64,000 nt of DNA, taken from the NCBI RefSeq assembly GCF_009192775.1, contig NZ_VTFX01000001.1, positions 682,001 to 746,000 on the forward strand, read 5' to 3'. Below are positions 35,682-44,743 of this stretch, piece after piece. The notes beneath the pieces were generated by a model, which saw only the letters and a program-made list of their open reading frames with translations, had not been told where the DNA came from and ran no database searches. Position 1 is the stretch's first letter; every line of letters begins with the position of its first letter. The stretch is from Arthrobacter yangruifuii. GTDB lineage: Bacteria > Actinomycetota > Actinomycetes > Actinomycetales > Micrococcaceae. A program made the position numbers and the translations under genes.

Positions 35682-35879
35682 AGCGTGGCAAAGCGGCGTG
35701 ATTATGCGGTGAGCGGTAGGTCACGGCTCCGGGGCGCGCCGCCGCTCGGCTAGTGTGCCCCGCCGTCGTTGATTAGGCTGTCAGGAGGAAGCAACCGCCT
35801 ACGTACCGTAGATGCGGCCCTGCCGGTCCTTCCGCGCACCAGCTGCGTGTGGGAACGGCGGTCGCGAATGGAGATCAGT

Positions 35880-37196
35880 ATGAACAACCCCCCTGTTGAA
35901 AACGAGGCCCGCAGCATGGCCGGATCTCCGGAGACGGCTGGACATCCCTCCGTGCCGGAGACGGCTGCGCACCCCTCCGCTCCGGATAACGGAGTGCAGG
36001 TATCCCCGGCGGCCGGGGAACAGCAGACCCTGGTTGGCCCCTTCGGGCTGCGTGACACCGTGGTGCTGGGTTCCGTGCTCGTGATGCTGGTGGGCAGCAT
36101 TCTGCCGTTCTTCACTGTGACCCGGCTCGGGTTTGAAGAGAACCTCAATCTTTGGAACGCATTCCCGCTGTTCTTCGTGGGAATCGGCATCCTTCTGCCG
36201 CTGCTGGTTGCCGGGCTGTTTGCCGGCCGCCGCCTCGCCCCGGGAATGAAGCCCCGTGTCGGCTCGCTTTCCCTGGACCAGTTCGCGTCCGTGACCGCGG
36301 TCCTGGCTGTCATCTTCTTCTTCCTGCAGACCGTCACCAACTTCAGTGTGGGTGCGATGGTTGCCCTCATTGGTTCCCTGGGCCTGTTCGTGTCCACCAC
36401 ACTGGCTCCCCACCTGCCGTTCTTTGCCCGTGAATTCAAGAACCGCCCCGAGGCTGCCGCCGCACTGACGGCCCGCGACGCCCTGCCGCTGCGCCCGCGG
36501 CCGTCCCGCCCGAAGCCGGAACCGAAGCCGGAGGCGGGGAACGCCGCGGAAAACGCCGGCGGCGCCCGCCGTTTCACCAACCCGCTTCGCCGCGGTGACG
36601 AGGCCCGCACCACCGTGCACGAGGCCCCCGTCCAGCAGGGTACCGAAGCGTCCGCGCCGGGCGGCACCGCCGTCGTCGGGACCCCTGCAACCGACGCCTC
36701 CGCGTCGGCTCCGGCCACTTCCGCCCCGTCGACGCCGGCTCCGGCCACCTCCGTGTCCGCCGCGGTCCCGGCACCCCAGGCCGCTTCCGCCCAGCCGGCG
36801 CCGGCCCCGGCAGCTTCGGTCCAGCCCGCCGCTGCGCCTGCCGTAGACGGTCTGCAGACTGAAGAACCGCTGGCCGCCACCACGGTCAACCCGGTTGTCC
36901 GCGACGCCGACACCCGCGCAGTTTCCGTGACCGGCGCCTCCGAGGCCGAGTCCGGTACCCCGATTACCGCCACCCGCGACGAAACCGTGGTGGAAGCCTT
37001 CTGGTTTGCCGTGGGCACCCCCCGCCAGATTTTCGACGAGCGCACCGGCCTGCCGCTGTTCATGTTCCACCCGGGTGACTGGGAGCTGGGGCTGGAGGAC
37101 CGCGGCGACGAGTTCCTCGTCCAGGACAAGCGCACGGGACGCATCGGCGTCCTGCGCGACCTCAGCAACATCGAACGCGTCGACGCCGACCAGTAG
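35880..37196 (+). CDS. Four-helix membrane protein with Ala/Pro linker and C-terminal cytoplasmic domain
   Basis: I do not recognise a named family. The 438-residue protein has four predicted helices at about 60-200 (TVVLGSVLVMLVGSILPFF, FVGIGILLPLLVAGLFAG, TAVLAVIFFFLQTV, and MVALIGSLGLFVSTTLA). A long Ala/Pro/Thr-rich linker (about 220-355) follows. The ordered C-terminal segment includes VEAFWFAVGTPRQIFDE, TGLPLFMFHPGDWELGLED and GVLRDLSNIERVDADQ. The ATG at 35880 has GGAG 6 nt upstream. It lies before nth, in the acs-nth-nudL neighbourhood. The organisation resembles a sensor or scaffold, but no function is claimed. Confidence 0.6.
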   Translation: MNNPPVENEARSMAGSPETAGHPSVPETAAHPSAPDNGVQVSPAAGEQQTLVGPFGLRDTVVLGSVLVMLVGSILPFFTVTRLGFEENLNLWNAFPLFFVGIGILLPLLVAGLFAGRRLAPGMKPRVGSLSLDQFASVTAVLAVIFFFLQTVTNFSVGAMVALIGSLGLFVSTTLAPHLPFFAREFKNRPEAAAALTARDALPLRPRPSRPKPEPKPEAGNAAENAGGARRFTNPLRRGDEARTTVHEAPVQQGTEASAPGGTAVVGTPATDASASAPATSAPSTPAPATSVSAAVPAPQAASAQPAPAPAASVQPAAAPAVDGLQTEEPLAATTVNPVVRDADTRAVSVTGASEAESGTPITATRDETVVEAFWFAVGTPRQIFDERTGLPLFMFHPGDWELGLEDRGDEFLVQDKRTGRIGVLRDLSNIERVDADQ

Positions 37197-37288
37197 GTCC
37201 CGCCGGCGGGTAGGTCCCGTACGACCAGCACCACAGCACAGCAGCGGCCATCAGCAGCACCCAACCGTCAATAGAAGGACTTCCAGCA

Positions 37289-38086
37289 GTGGCAAAGGCA
37301 ACCGGCAGCGATCCGTCCCTCCTCGCCTTGAAGCGGCGGGCACGGCGGATCAACCGGATGCTTGGGGACGCGTATCCCTATGCCGTTGCGGAGCTGGACT
37401 TCACGAACGCGTTTGAGCTGCTGGTGGCCACTGTGCTTTCGGCGCAGACCACCGACATCCGGGTCAACGCCGTGACGCCCGCACTCTTTGCCCGGTATCC
37501 CGATGCCCGGTCGATGGCCGAGGCCGACGAGGAGACGCTGCAGGACATCGTCCGTCCCACCGGATTCTTCCGGGCCAAAGCGGCCAGCATCAAGGCCCTC
37601 TCCACCCGGTTGGTGGACGAGTTCGACGGCGAGGTGCCGAACCGGCTCGAGGACCTGGTCACCCTCCCGGGCGTCGGGCGGAAGACCGCCAACGTGGTCT
37701 TGGGCAACGCGTTCGGCATTCCCGGCATCACGGTGGACACCCACTTCGGCCGGCTGGCCCGCCGGTTCGGCTGGACCACGGAGAAGGACCCGGTGAAGGT
37801 GGAGGCGGACGTCGCGGCCCTGTTTGAACCGAAGGACTGGACCCCGCTGTCCAACCGGGTGGTCTTCCACGGCCGCCGGGTCTGCCATGCCCGGACGCCG
37901 GCGTGCGGAGCCTGTCCCGTCGCCCAGCTCTGCCCCTCCTACGGCGAGGGAGAGACGGACCCCGCGAAAGCCCGCAAGCTGCTCAAGTACGAACTCGCCC
38001 CCGGACGCGAGGAACTGCACGCCCGGATGATGGCTGCCGAAACCCGGGCACAGCTGCGGGCTGCCGGGTTCGGGCTCGAAGCATGA
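37289..38086 (+). CDS. nth: Endonuclease III (DNA glycosylase/AP lyase)
   Basis: Nth excises oxidised pyrimidines and cuts the abasic site by beta-elimination. The 265-residue protein has an HhH motif with catalytic Lys132 ([13 protein letters not shown]) and the catalytic Asp150 ([11 protein letters not shown]). It also has the four-Cys [4Fe-4S] loop at 199, 206, 209 and 215 (C-x6-C-x2-C-x5-C). All key residues are present. The GTG start has AGAAGGA upstream. Its stop overlaps the next NUDIX gene (ATGA). Confidence 0.97.
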   Translation: MAKATGSDPSLLALKRRARRINRMLGDAYPYAVAELDFTNAFELLVATVLSAQTTDIRVNAVTPALFARYPDARSMAEADEETLQDIVRPTGFFRAKAASIKALSTRLVDEFDGEVPNRLEDLVTLPGVGRKTANVVLGNAFGIPGITVDTHFGRLARRFGWTTEKDPVKVEADVAALFEPKDWTPLSNRVVFHGRRVCHARTPACGACPVAQLCPSYGEGETDPAKARKLLKYELAPGREELHARMMAAETRAQLRAAGFGLEA

Positions 38087-38766
38087 GCGCACGGGCGGAC
38101 CTCGACGCGCTCGCCGCAGCCGTCACCGCCGGAACCACCGGCTTCAACGCAAACATTGACATGCTTCGCCGCAGCGTGGACCCGGCCACTGCCCGGCCGG
38201 CGGCGGTCCTGATCCTCTTCGGCGTCCTGGATGACCGGCCTGCGGACTTCTCCGCGGACGCCGTGCCGGATGACCTGGACGTGCTGCTGATCGAACGGGC
38301 AGCGACCCTCAATGACCATCCGGGCCAGGTCGCGTTCCCCGGCGGCTCCGTGGACGCCGCCGATGCCACCGTGGTGGATGCTGCGCTGCGCGAGGCCCGG
38401 GAAGAGACCGGGCTGGATCCGGCCGGTGTCCGCGTGCTCGGAGCCCTGCCGCCGGTCGGCCTGCCGGTGAGCAACTTCCTGGTCACCCCGGTGCTGGGCT
38501 GGTGGGACAAGCCCACGCCGGTGGACGTGGTGGACTACGGGGAATCCGCCTCGGTGTTCCGGGTGCCCGTCGCGGACCTGCTTAACCCCCAGAACCGGCG
38601 CACCGCGGTCTTTCCCCGCCGGAAGGGGGCACACCGCACTCCGGCCTTCCTGGTCAACGGCGTGCTCGTCTGGGGCTTCACGGGGATCCTGCTTGCGGGC
38701 ATCCTCGATGAGCTGGGCTGGACCCAGCCGTGGGACGAGAGCCGGGAGATTGTCCCCGACCTCTGA
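38083..38766 (+). CDS. CoA-type NUDIX hydrolase (NudL-like)
   Basis: The 227-residue protein carries the CoA-pyrophosphatase signature [21 protein letters not shown] leading into the Nudix box (about 87-111, ending [13 protein letters not shown]). The C-terminal helix region ([20 protein letters not shown]) matches the family. Such enzymes split CoA derivatives into 3',5'-ADP and phosphopantetheine. The ATG overlaps the nth stop by 4 bp, as in many actinobacteria where the two are coupled. A frame extension upstream is part of nth and not used. Confidence 0.9.
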   Translation: MSARADLDALAAAVTAGTTGFNANIDMLRRSVDPATARPAAVLILFGVLDDRPADFSADAVPDDLDVLLIERAATLNDHPGQVAFPGGSVDAADATVVDAALREAREETGLDPAGVRVLGALPPVGLPVSNFLVTPVLGWWDKPTPVDVVDYGESASVFRVPVADLLNPQNRRTAVFPRRKGAHRTPAFLVNGVLVWGFTGILLAGILDELGWTQPWDESREIVPDL

Positions 38767-38772
38767 TCCGGC

Positions 38773-40482
38773 CTACTTGGCGTCCGCGTAGGAGTCCACA
38801 GCGGTGACCAATACCGGGAACTCCAGCGGAATCGGCCCAAAGAGCAGGCGCGTGGCCGTGGCCGCCGCCTCGGAAACCAGTGTGCCGACCTCCTCGACTC
38901 GTCCGGCCGGAACATGGAGCATGACCTCGTCATGCAGGAAAAACACCAGTTCCCCGGCAGGGGAGGATGTTGAAGCCGCGCGCAGCCGCCGCCGTATCTC
39001 CGCCAGCCAGCACAGTGCCCATTCCGCGGCCGTCGCCTGGACCACGAAGTTACGGGTGAACCTGCCCTGGGACCGGGCGAGGGCATCCGCGCGGCGCTGT
39101 TCCTCGGCACTGGTGCTCTGCTGGGCACGACGAAAGCGCTCCGACACCGGCGGACTGCTGCGGCCCAGATGGCTGCTGACGGACAGGCCGGCTTCACCCG
39201 CCCGGGCACCGCGCTCCACCACGCCGATGGCCTGCGGATAGGCGCGGGTCAGCACCGGCATCAGCCGGCCGGATTCCCCGCTCGTGGCGCCATACATGGC
39301 GCCCAGCATCGCCATCTTCGCCTTGGCGCGGTCTCCGTCGAAACTGCGGTCGGCGATGCCCTGGTACAGGTCCTTCCCGCGGGCCGCGGCGGCCAGCGCG
39401 TTGTCCTGGCCGAGGGCGGCGAGGACCCGGGGCTCCAGCTGCGCGGCGTCGGCGACCACCAGCCGGTAGCCGGGATCCGGGCGGACCGCATCGCGGACGG
39501 TCTTGGGAATCTGCAGGGCCCCGCCGCCGCGCGACGCCCAGCGGCCGGAGACCACGCCTCCCACCACATATTCGGGACGGAAACGGCCGCCGTCCACCCA
39601 GGCGTCCAGCCACGCCCAGCCGTTGGCAGTCAGGAGCCGGGACTGCTTCTTGTATTCCAGCAGCGGCTCGATCACCGGGTGTTGGTGCTGCTGCAGCTCC
39701 CACGAGCGGGTGCTGGTGACCTCGATGCCGGCGCGGTGCAGCGCCCGCAGCAGTTCCTGCGGGGAATCCGGATTGAAGCCGGGATTGCCGAGCAGCAGCC
39801 GCATCCGGGAGACGAGCTCTTCCAGCTTGTCCGGGCGCCGGCCTTCCGGCGGCCGCGGGCCGAGGGCGTTGTGCAGCAGTTCCTCGTGGATGTCCCGGCG
39901 CCAAGGGATGCCGGCTCTTTCCATTTCCACGGCGATCATCCCGCCGGTGGATTCGGCCACGGCCAGCAGGTTCAGTTTCGCCGGGGACTGCGAGCCGGCG
40001 ATGGCGGCCAGCTGGTCCGCCAGCTCGGCGGCGAGCTCCTCGGCGGACGGCGGCCGCGGCCCGGCGGCCTGTCCGTCGGGGGCGGCGAGCGTGTCGAAGA
40101 TCGAGGTTTGGTCCGGAGAATGCCGGACGGGAAGCAACTGGCGGGGTGCCGGGTCTTCCCCCGGGTCCTCCGTGCGCAGCTTGTCGATGTAGGGCGTCGG
40201 GGGTACGGATTCGGCGAAGCGGAGGATGCCCCGGACCAGGGCGAGGTCGTGGCAGCGCTCCACGGTGAGCCCTGCGGCCAGCATGCGGGAATAGACGCCG
40301 CGCGCGGATTCCCAGACCCAGCGGACGGGCTGCGATTCGTAGTGCCGGACGGCGGCGGCGAGCCGGTCCCGGGGAACGACGACGGCGGGTGCCGACGGTG
40401 TGCCGGTACCGTCGGTTTCCAGCAGGGTCCAGGTATCGTCCTCTTCCCGGGCTGCGGGGCGGGGAGCGAGGACGATGTACAT
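38773..40482 (-). CDS. PolA-like DNA polymerase with degenerate 3'-5' exonuclease region
   Basis: The 569-residue protein is a family A polymerase without the 5' nuclease domain. Motif A reads VVADAAQLEPRVLAAL instead of DYSQIELR. Motif B is KAKMAMLGAMYG and motif C FFLHDEVML (HDE), all near-complete. The N-terminal half resembles a 3'-5' exonuclease-like fold but lacks obvious catalytic carboxylates. This matches the actinobacterial 'bifunctional 3'-5' exonuclease/DNA polymerase' proteins, apparently accessory to true PolA. Actual activity is untested. The ATG at 40482 has a leaderless -10 element 6 nt upstream. Confidence 0.88.
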   Translation of the reverse strand: MYIVLAPRPAAREEDDTWTLLETDGTGTPSAPAVVVPRDRLAAAVRHYESQPVRWVWESARGVYSRMLAAGLTVERCHDLALVRGILRFAESVPPTPYIDKLRTEDPGEDPAPRQLLPVRHSPDQTSIFDTLAAPDGQAAGPRPPSAEELAAELADQLAAIAGSQSPAKLNLLAVAESTGGMIAVEMERAGIPWRRDIHEELLHNALGPRPPEGRRPDKLEELVSRMRLLLGNPGFNPDSPQELLRALHRAGIEVTSTRSWELQQHQHPVIEPLLEYKKQSRLLTANGWAWLDAWVDGGRFRPEYVVGGVVSGRWASRGGGALQIPKTVRDAVRPDPGYRLVVADAAQLEPRVLAALGQDNALAAAARGKDLYQGIADRSFDGDRAKAKMAMLGAMYGATSGESGRLMPVLTRAYPQAIGVVERGARAGEAGLSVSSHLGRSSPPVSERFRRAQQSTSAEEQRRADALARSQGRFTRNFVVQATAAEWALCWLAEIRRRLRAASTSSPAGELVFFLHDEVMLHVPAGRVEEVGTLVSEAAATATRLLFGPIPLEFPVLVTAVDSYADAK

Positions 40483-40488
40483 GCTTCT

Positions 40489-40494
40489 ATTCTC
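40489..40494 (-). promoter_or_regulatory. -10 element GAGAAT, leaderless start of the PolA-like gene
   Basis: GAGAAT is followed by exactly 6 nt (AGAAGC) and the ATG at 40482. No Shine-Dalgarno is present. Confidence 0.55.
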
Positions 40495-40598
40495 ACCCGG
40501 AGCGGTGACATCTCCGGCGCGGGCCGCCGTCGTTCCGTCCGGTTGGGCCGCCGCCGTGCCGCCGAACCGCACGGGATAAGGAAGACTGGAGGTTTCCC

Positions 40599-40622
40599 AT
40601 GACTAAAGGCGGACCCCCTTGA
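40599..40622 (+). CDS. Candidate 7-codon leader peptide MTKGGPP
   Basis: ATG at 40599 is preceded by TGGAGG at 6 nt, an excellent ribosome-binding site. It encodes only MTKGGPP before TGA. That TGA overlaps the TTG start of the next protein (CCTTGA), so translation of the two may be coupled. Alternatively, the real gene uses a different start. Confidence 0.3.
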   Translation: MTKGGPP

Positions 40623-40879
40623 TCACTCTTACGCAGGACACCGACGGCTTCATTCGCATGGACCGGCACCTCCCCGGCTCCCTTCCCGTCACCGTCGCGT
40701 TTGCGGACGGCACCAGCGAAGTGCTCACCGGCGCCGTGCTGAATAAGGCCTATGACGACGCGGTGGCAGTGTTCCGGGCGAAGAACCACCTCGATGCCAA
40801 GGGCTTCTCCCGTGTGAGGAAGATGCCGGCCAACGCAAAGATCAGTGACGTACCGGTGTCGCCGGGGATGGGTCGGTAG
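40619..40879 (+). CDS. Small conserved-type hypothetical protein
   Basis: The 86-residue protein has a beta-rich start (ITLTQDTDGFIRMDRHL, LPVTVAFADGTSEVLTGAVL) and a helix (NKAYDDAVAVFRAKNHL). No family is recognised. The TTG start overlaps the stop of a 7-codon ORF with a strong ribosome-binding site, so translation is probably by reinitiation. Its 3' end overlaps the convergent monooxygenase/hydrolase gene by 38 bp. Confidence 0.55.
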   Translation: MITLTQDTDGFIRMDRHLPGSLPVTVAFADGTSEVLTGAVLNKAYDDAVAVFRAKNHLDAKGFSRVRKMPANAKISDVPVSPGMGR

Positions 40880-43373
40880 GACGTGGCCGGGCCGGCGCGG
40901 CGGTGTGCGCAGCGGCCAGATGCCCGGTGATGAGCCGCACCAGTTCCGGCACGGCAGCGGCGTGGAAGTAATGCCCCATTCCGGGAATCGTCACCAGGCG
41001 GGAGCCCGGAATGGCTGCAGCCGTTGCCGTTCCTCCGCTCGGATGCACAATGGGATCCCGGTCGCCGTGGATGACCAGGGTGGGGACGCGGATCCCGGCG
41101 AGGTCCCGTGTGCGGTCCTGCGAAGCGTTGATTGCCCCCAATTGCCGGGCACGGGCCCTGCCGCCGTCCGGATAGGCGCCGCGGTCCCAGGCTAATCCTG
41201 CCAACTCGGCCTCGACCGCCGGATCTGCGGGATTCGCCCGGCCGGACAGATGCCGCATCATGCCCACCCGCGCCCGGATGAATGCCTCGCGGGTCCGCGG
41301 CGGACGGGCCGCAAACCGGACCTTAGTGGACAGGGCGGCAGCCCCGACCTCCCGCGCCCCCGTAGTGGAGATCAGCGAGGTGAGGGTAAGGACCCGGTCC
41401 GGACGGCGGGCCGCGACGGACTGGGCAATCATGCCGCCGAGGGACATCCCGGCCACGTGGGCACGGTCCACCTGCAGATGGTCCAGCAGCCCGACGACGT
41501 CGTCCGCCATGTCCTCGATCCGGTAGGCGCCGGTCATGGGGCGGGCGAACGCCTGATGGAGCAGCGAGGGGACGGGAGTCTCCATCCGGCCCGAACGTCC
41601 GGCGTCGCGGTTATCGAGGCGGATCACCCGGTATCCGGCGTCCGTCAGCCCGGCCACCATCGCGGCCGGCCAGGCGGTCAGGTCCAGGCCGAGACCGGAG
41701 ACCAGGACAACCGGTTCACCGTCCACGGGCCCGTCCAGGCGGTAACACAGCCGGAGCCCGGAGGGGAGGGTGAGGAAACGGTCTGCGCCGGGACCGGCGT
41801 CGTCGTCCGTCGGTGCGGCCTGCTGCCGCCCGTCCTCCGGGCCGGAGAACCGGAGGTGGCTGTCCACCAGTGCGCCCTTCTGCAGGTCCCTGCGGTCCGC
41901 CAAAAAGTTCATGGTCATCAGCCACGGTGCCCGGGTTCCCTGGCGGGGCAGCGAATCCAGGCTGCGCTGCACGTACCCGGCACCGAAGTCCAGCAGCGGG
42001 CGGGTCTCCATTCCTTCGGGCGCCACCGGCACCGCGGCGGTGTAGCCGCGCCGGTCCATGGAGGTGAGCAGCCGGGAAAACCACCGGGTGAGCAGCCCCA
42101 CCTTCAACGTCCAGGACGCATTGGTGTACCCGATGGCGAAGGCCATATTGGGGATGCCGCTGAGCATGACACCGCGGTAGGCCACATGTTCGGCCAGCGT
42201 GACCGGAACGCCGTCGAGCCGCAGTTCCATTCCGCCCAGGATCTGGATGGTGAAGCCCGTGGCGGTCACGACGACGTCGGCGGCCACCTCTTTCCCGGAT
42301 TCCAGGCGCAGGCCGTGCTCTGTGAATCCGGCGGTCCGGGCGGTGACCATGGTGGCTTTGCCGCTGCGCAGGGCGCTGAAGAAATCCCCGTCCGGCACCG
42401 CGCAGAGCCGCTGGTCCCAGGGACCGTAGGGGGGATTCAGATGGGTGTCCAGATCGAAGCCCTCAGGCACGGCCCGGGACTGGATTCCCCGGATGGCCTT
42501 CCGGGCGAGGTTCGGCCAGCGCTGGCAGAAGGCCCAGATGGCCCGCTGCCGCCGTGCGCTGATCTCTGCCATGATCCGTCCGGTGCGTTCGGGCCCGACG
42601 ACGCCGCGCAGGCGGCGGGCGACGGGGTCCTCTGCCGGTATCGGCAGGATGTACGTGGGAGTGCGCTGGACCATGGTGACCTCTGCCCCCTGCTGCACCA
42701 ATGCCGGCACCAGTGTGACGGCCGTGGCGCCGCTGCCGATGACGGCGATCCGTTTTCCGGCCGGAGCAAGATCCCGGGGCCAGTGCTGCGGATGCACTAT
42801 CCGGCCAGGGAACTGTTCCCGGCCGGGGAGGTGAGGGGCGTATCCCTCGTCGTAGCGGTAATACCCGGCGGCATTGAAGATCCAGCCGGCGCTCAGGCGG
42901 AGGAATTCTCCGGTGCCCGCCGGTTCCGGGGAGGTCCCGTCAGGACCGGGTTCCGGCGTCTCCATCACCTCCACCGTGAGGTTCCAGCGTGCATCGGCGC
43001 TGGACCAATCTGCCGACACCACGCGCCGGTGATAACGGATCAGGGTGTCGACGCCGTATTCGGCCGCCGTTTCCTTGAGGTAGTGGAGGATGCTCGGCCC
43101 GTCGGCGATGGCTTTCCCGCCGCGCCAGGGGCGGAAGTCATAGCCGAAGGTATACAGGTCCGAGTCGGACCGGATGCCCGGGTAGCGGAACAGGTCCCAG
43201 GTGCCGCCGGCCCGGCTTCGCGCTTCCAGCAGGGCCACCGATCGGCCCGGGTGGTCCTGCCGCAGGCGGCAGGCCGCACCGATGCCGCTGAGCCCCGCAC
43301 CGATGATCAGCACGTCCAGATGTTCCACGGTGTCTTGGGTGCCTTGGGCGTCCTGGGTGTCTTTGGATATCAC
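40842..43373 (-). CDS. Baeyer-Villiger-type flavin monooxygenase fused to an alpha/beta hydrolase
   Basis: The 843-residue protein joins two enzymes. Residues about 18-525 form a flavin monooxygenase with GAGLSG (25-30), the Baeyer-Villiger fingerprint FPGRIVHPQHW at 188-198 (pattern F-x-G-x3-H-x3-W), and a NADPH Rossmann motif GSGATA (213-218). Residues about 545-815 form an alpha/beta hydrolase with nucleophile GMSLGG (about 641-646), DRDP and GMGHYFHA. The monooxygenase would convert a ketone to an ester, which the hydrolase could cleave. The substrate is unknown. The GTG at 43373 has GAGG 5 nt upstream. Confidence 0.88.
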   Translation of the reverse strand: MISKDTQDAQGTQDTVEHLDVLIIGAGLSGIGAACRLRQDHPGRSVALLEARSRAGGTWDLFRYPGIRSDSDLYTFGYDFRPWRGGKAIADGPSILHYLKETAAEYGVDTLIRYHRRVVSADWSSADARWNLTVEVMETPEPGPDGTSPEPAGTGEFLRLSAGWIFNAAGYYRYDEGYAPHLPGREQFPGRIVHPQHWPRDLAPAGKRIAVIGSGATAVTLVPALVQQGAEVTMVQRTPTYILPIPAEDPVARRLRGVVGPERTGRIMAEISARRQRAIWAFCQRWPNLARKAIRGIQSRAVPEGFDLDTHLNPPYGPWDQRLCAVPDGDFFSALRSGKATMVTARTAGFTEHGLRLESGKEVAADVVVTATGFTIQILGGMELRLDGVPVTLAEHVAYRGVMLSGIPNMAFAIGYTNASWTLKVGLLTRWFSRLLTSMDRRGYTAAVPVAPEGMETRPLLDFGAGYVQRSLDSLPRQGTRAPWLMTMNFLADRRDLQKGALVDSHLRFSGPEDGRQQAAPTDDDAGPGADRFLTLPSGLRLCYRLDGPVDGEPVVLVSGLGLDLTAWPAAMVAGLTDAGYRVIRLDNRDAGRSGRMETPVPSLLHQAFARPMTGAYRIEDMADDVVGLLDHLQVDRAHVAGMSLGGMIAQSVAARRPDRVLTLTSLISTTGAREVGAAALSTKVRFAARPPRTREAFIRARVGMMRHLSGRANPADPAVEAELAGLAWDRGAYPDGGRARARQLGAINASQDRTRDLAGIRVPTLVIHGDRDPIVHPSGGTATAAAIPGSRLVTIPGMGHYFHAAAVPELVRLITGHLAAAHTAAPARPRPTDPSPATPVRH

Positions 43374-43567
43374 GGTGTCCTCAATTGGTCTGGATTCCCG
43401 TTTCCTGGCGCACGCCGTTGAGCCGGGTTACCGCAGACACTACCGCCCGGGGCGGACGGCTGTCCCTTCCTCCACACCCCGCTGCCGCCACCGCTGCCTC
43501 CCCCTGTTTTCCCGGCCTGCCCAACGGCGTATGGAGGATCCGGGCCAGCGGAGGCGAGGGTTGTCCC

Positions 43568-44743
43568 ATGGACAAGGAACGCGGTGCCCGGGCAGGAGGT
43601 TCCGGGCGAAGGGGAGGATCGCCGGAGCCGGACGGCGGGCGGGGCAGGCGGCTGCGTGGGACAGCTGCGGAGGCAGGTGCCGGGGTGGTACTGGTGGCCG
43701 GCGACCAGGGGCTTCAGGATGAGGTGGCGCGTCTTGCTGCGGCTGCCGGGATAGAAATTGCCGTGGCGGCGGGAATTCCCGACGCTCTGGCACAGGTGCC
43801 GGAGGTGCTGCTGCTGGGCAGCGGGGAGCTTCGGTCCCTGGGCAACCATCACGGGGCGGTTCCCGGTGTCGCCGGTATTCCGCCCGCGGGGAGGACCGAG
43901 GTCATCGTGGTGGGAACGGCCGCGGATACCGGAATCTGGGATCTGGCCGCCGGCAGTGCAGCAGCCCGGGTGGCGGTCCTGCCCGCCGCGTCGGAGTGGC
44001 TGGCCGGATATCTGGGGCGGCGGCGGGACATCACCGGCGGCACGGTCCTAGGCGTCCTGGGCGGCTGCGGCGGGGCCGGCGCCACCGCTGTCTCCTGCTG
44101 GCTGAGCGCGGGCGCTGCGGAGCGGGGGTCCTCGGTGCTGCTGGTCGAAGGTGATCCGTGGGGTGCCGGCCTCGAATGGGTGCTCGGAGCTGCGGAACTG
44201 GACGGCATCCGCTGGCCGGATCTGGCGGGGCTGAGCGGCAGCCTGAATCCGGTCCAGCTGGCGGCCGGTCTGCCCGCGCTGGCCGGGTTTTCGCTGTTGG
44301 GCCGCGGCGGCGGGGAGCCTCCCGCGGACGCCTCCGTGATCGGGACAGTGATGGACGCTGCCCGGAGCGGGTATGGGCTGACCGTCGTGGATCTGGGCCG
44401 TTCGCTGGGGACCGAGTCCATGCTCCCGTTCTGCGACCAGGTGCTGCTGGTGGTTCCCGGCCGGACCGGCGGCATCCTGGCGGCACGCACCGTCCTGCCG
44501 TACGCGGGGCCGGCACCGGTCCGGGCCGTGGTGCGTGGTCCTCTCGGCGAGGGACTCGATGAGCTGCGGACCGCCGAGGCAATCGGTCTCCCGTTGGCTG
44601 GATACGTCCCCTTTTATAAGGGCACGGAGCGTGCCATGGACGCCGGACAGGTGCTCGCCTGTCTGGGGAGGGCGGGAATCCGGGGTGGTATGCGCCGGAT
44701 TCTTGCGGACATCCTCCCCGCCTCCGCAGGGGCCGTGTCATGA
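43568..44743 (+). CDS. ssd: Septum-site-determining/CpaE-like ParA-type ATPase homolog (Ssd)
   Basis: The 391-residue protein matches the actinobacterial 'helicase/secretion neighbourhood CpaE-like' family (Rv3660c). An N-terminal receiver-like domain (VVLVAGDQGLQDEVARLA) is followed by a ParA-like nucleotide-binding domain. The deviant P-loop reads GGCGGAGATAVS, where the canonical GGxGKT lysine is replaced by Ala, so ATP hydrolysis may be lost or altered. The C-terminal region holds LPLAGYVPFYKG, typical of the family. The ATG at 43568 lies downstream of GGAGG and overlaps nothing upstream. The tadA start overlaps its stop (ATGA). Confidence 0.86.
   Translation: MDKERGARAGGSGRRGGSPEPDGGRGRRLRGTAAEAGAGVVLVAGDQGLQDEVARLAAAAGIEIAVAAGIPDALAQVPEVLLLGSGELRSLGNHHGAVPGVAGIPPAGRTEVIVVGTAADTGIWDLAAGSAAARVAVLPAASEWLAGYLGRRRDITGGTVLGVLGGCGGAGATAVSCWLSAGAAERGSSVLLVEGDPWGAGLEWVLGAAELDGIRWPDLAGLSGSLNPVQLAAGLPALAGFSLLGRGGGEPPADASVIGTVMDAARSGYGLTVVDLGRSLGTESMLPFCDQVLLVVPGRTGGILAARTVLPYAGPAPVRAVVRGPLGEGLDELRTAEAIGLPLAGYVPFYKGTERAMDAGQVLACLGRAGIRGGMRRILADILPASAGAVS

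Noticed and set aside
35750-37264. A 504-codon minus-strand frame opposite the four-helix protein
   Set aside because: Low-complexity shadow; the plus strand has membrane helices, a ribosome-binding site and sensible codon use.
41250-43421. A 723-codon plus-strand frame over the monooxygenase/hydrolase fusion
   Set aside because: Antisense shadow of a gene with clear enzyme motifs, with no recognisable domains itself.
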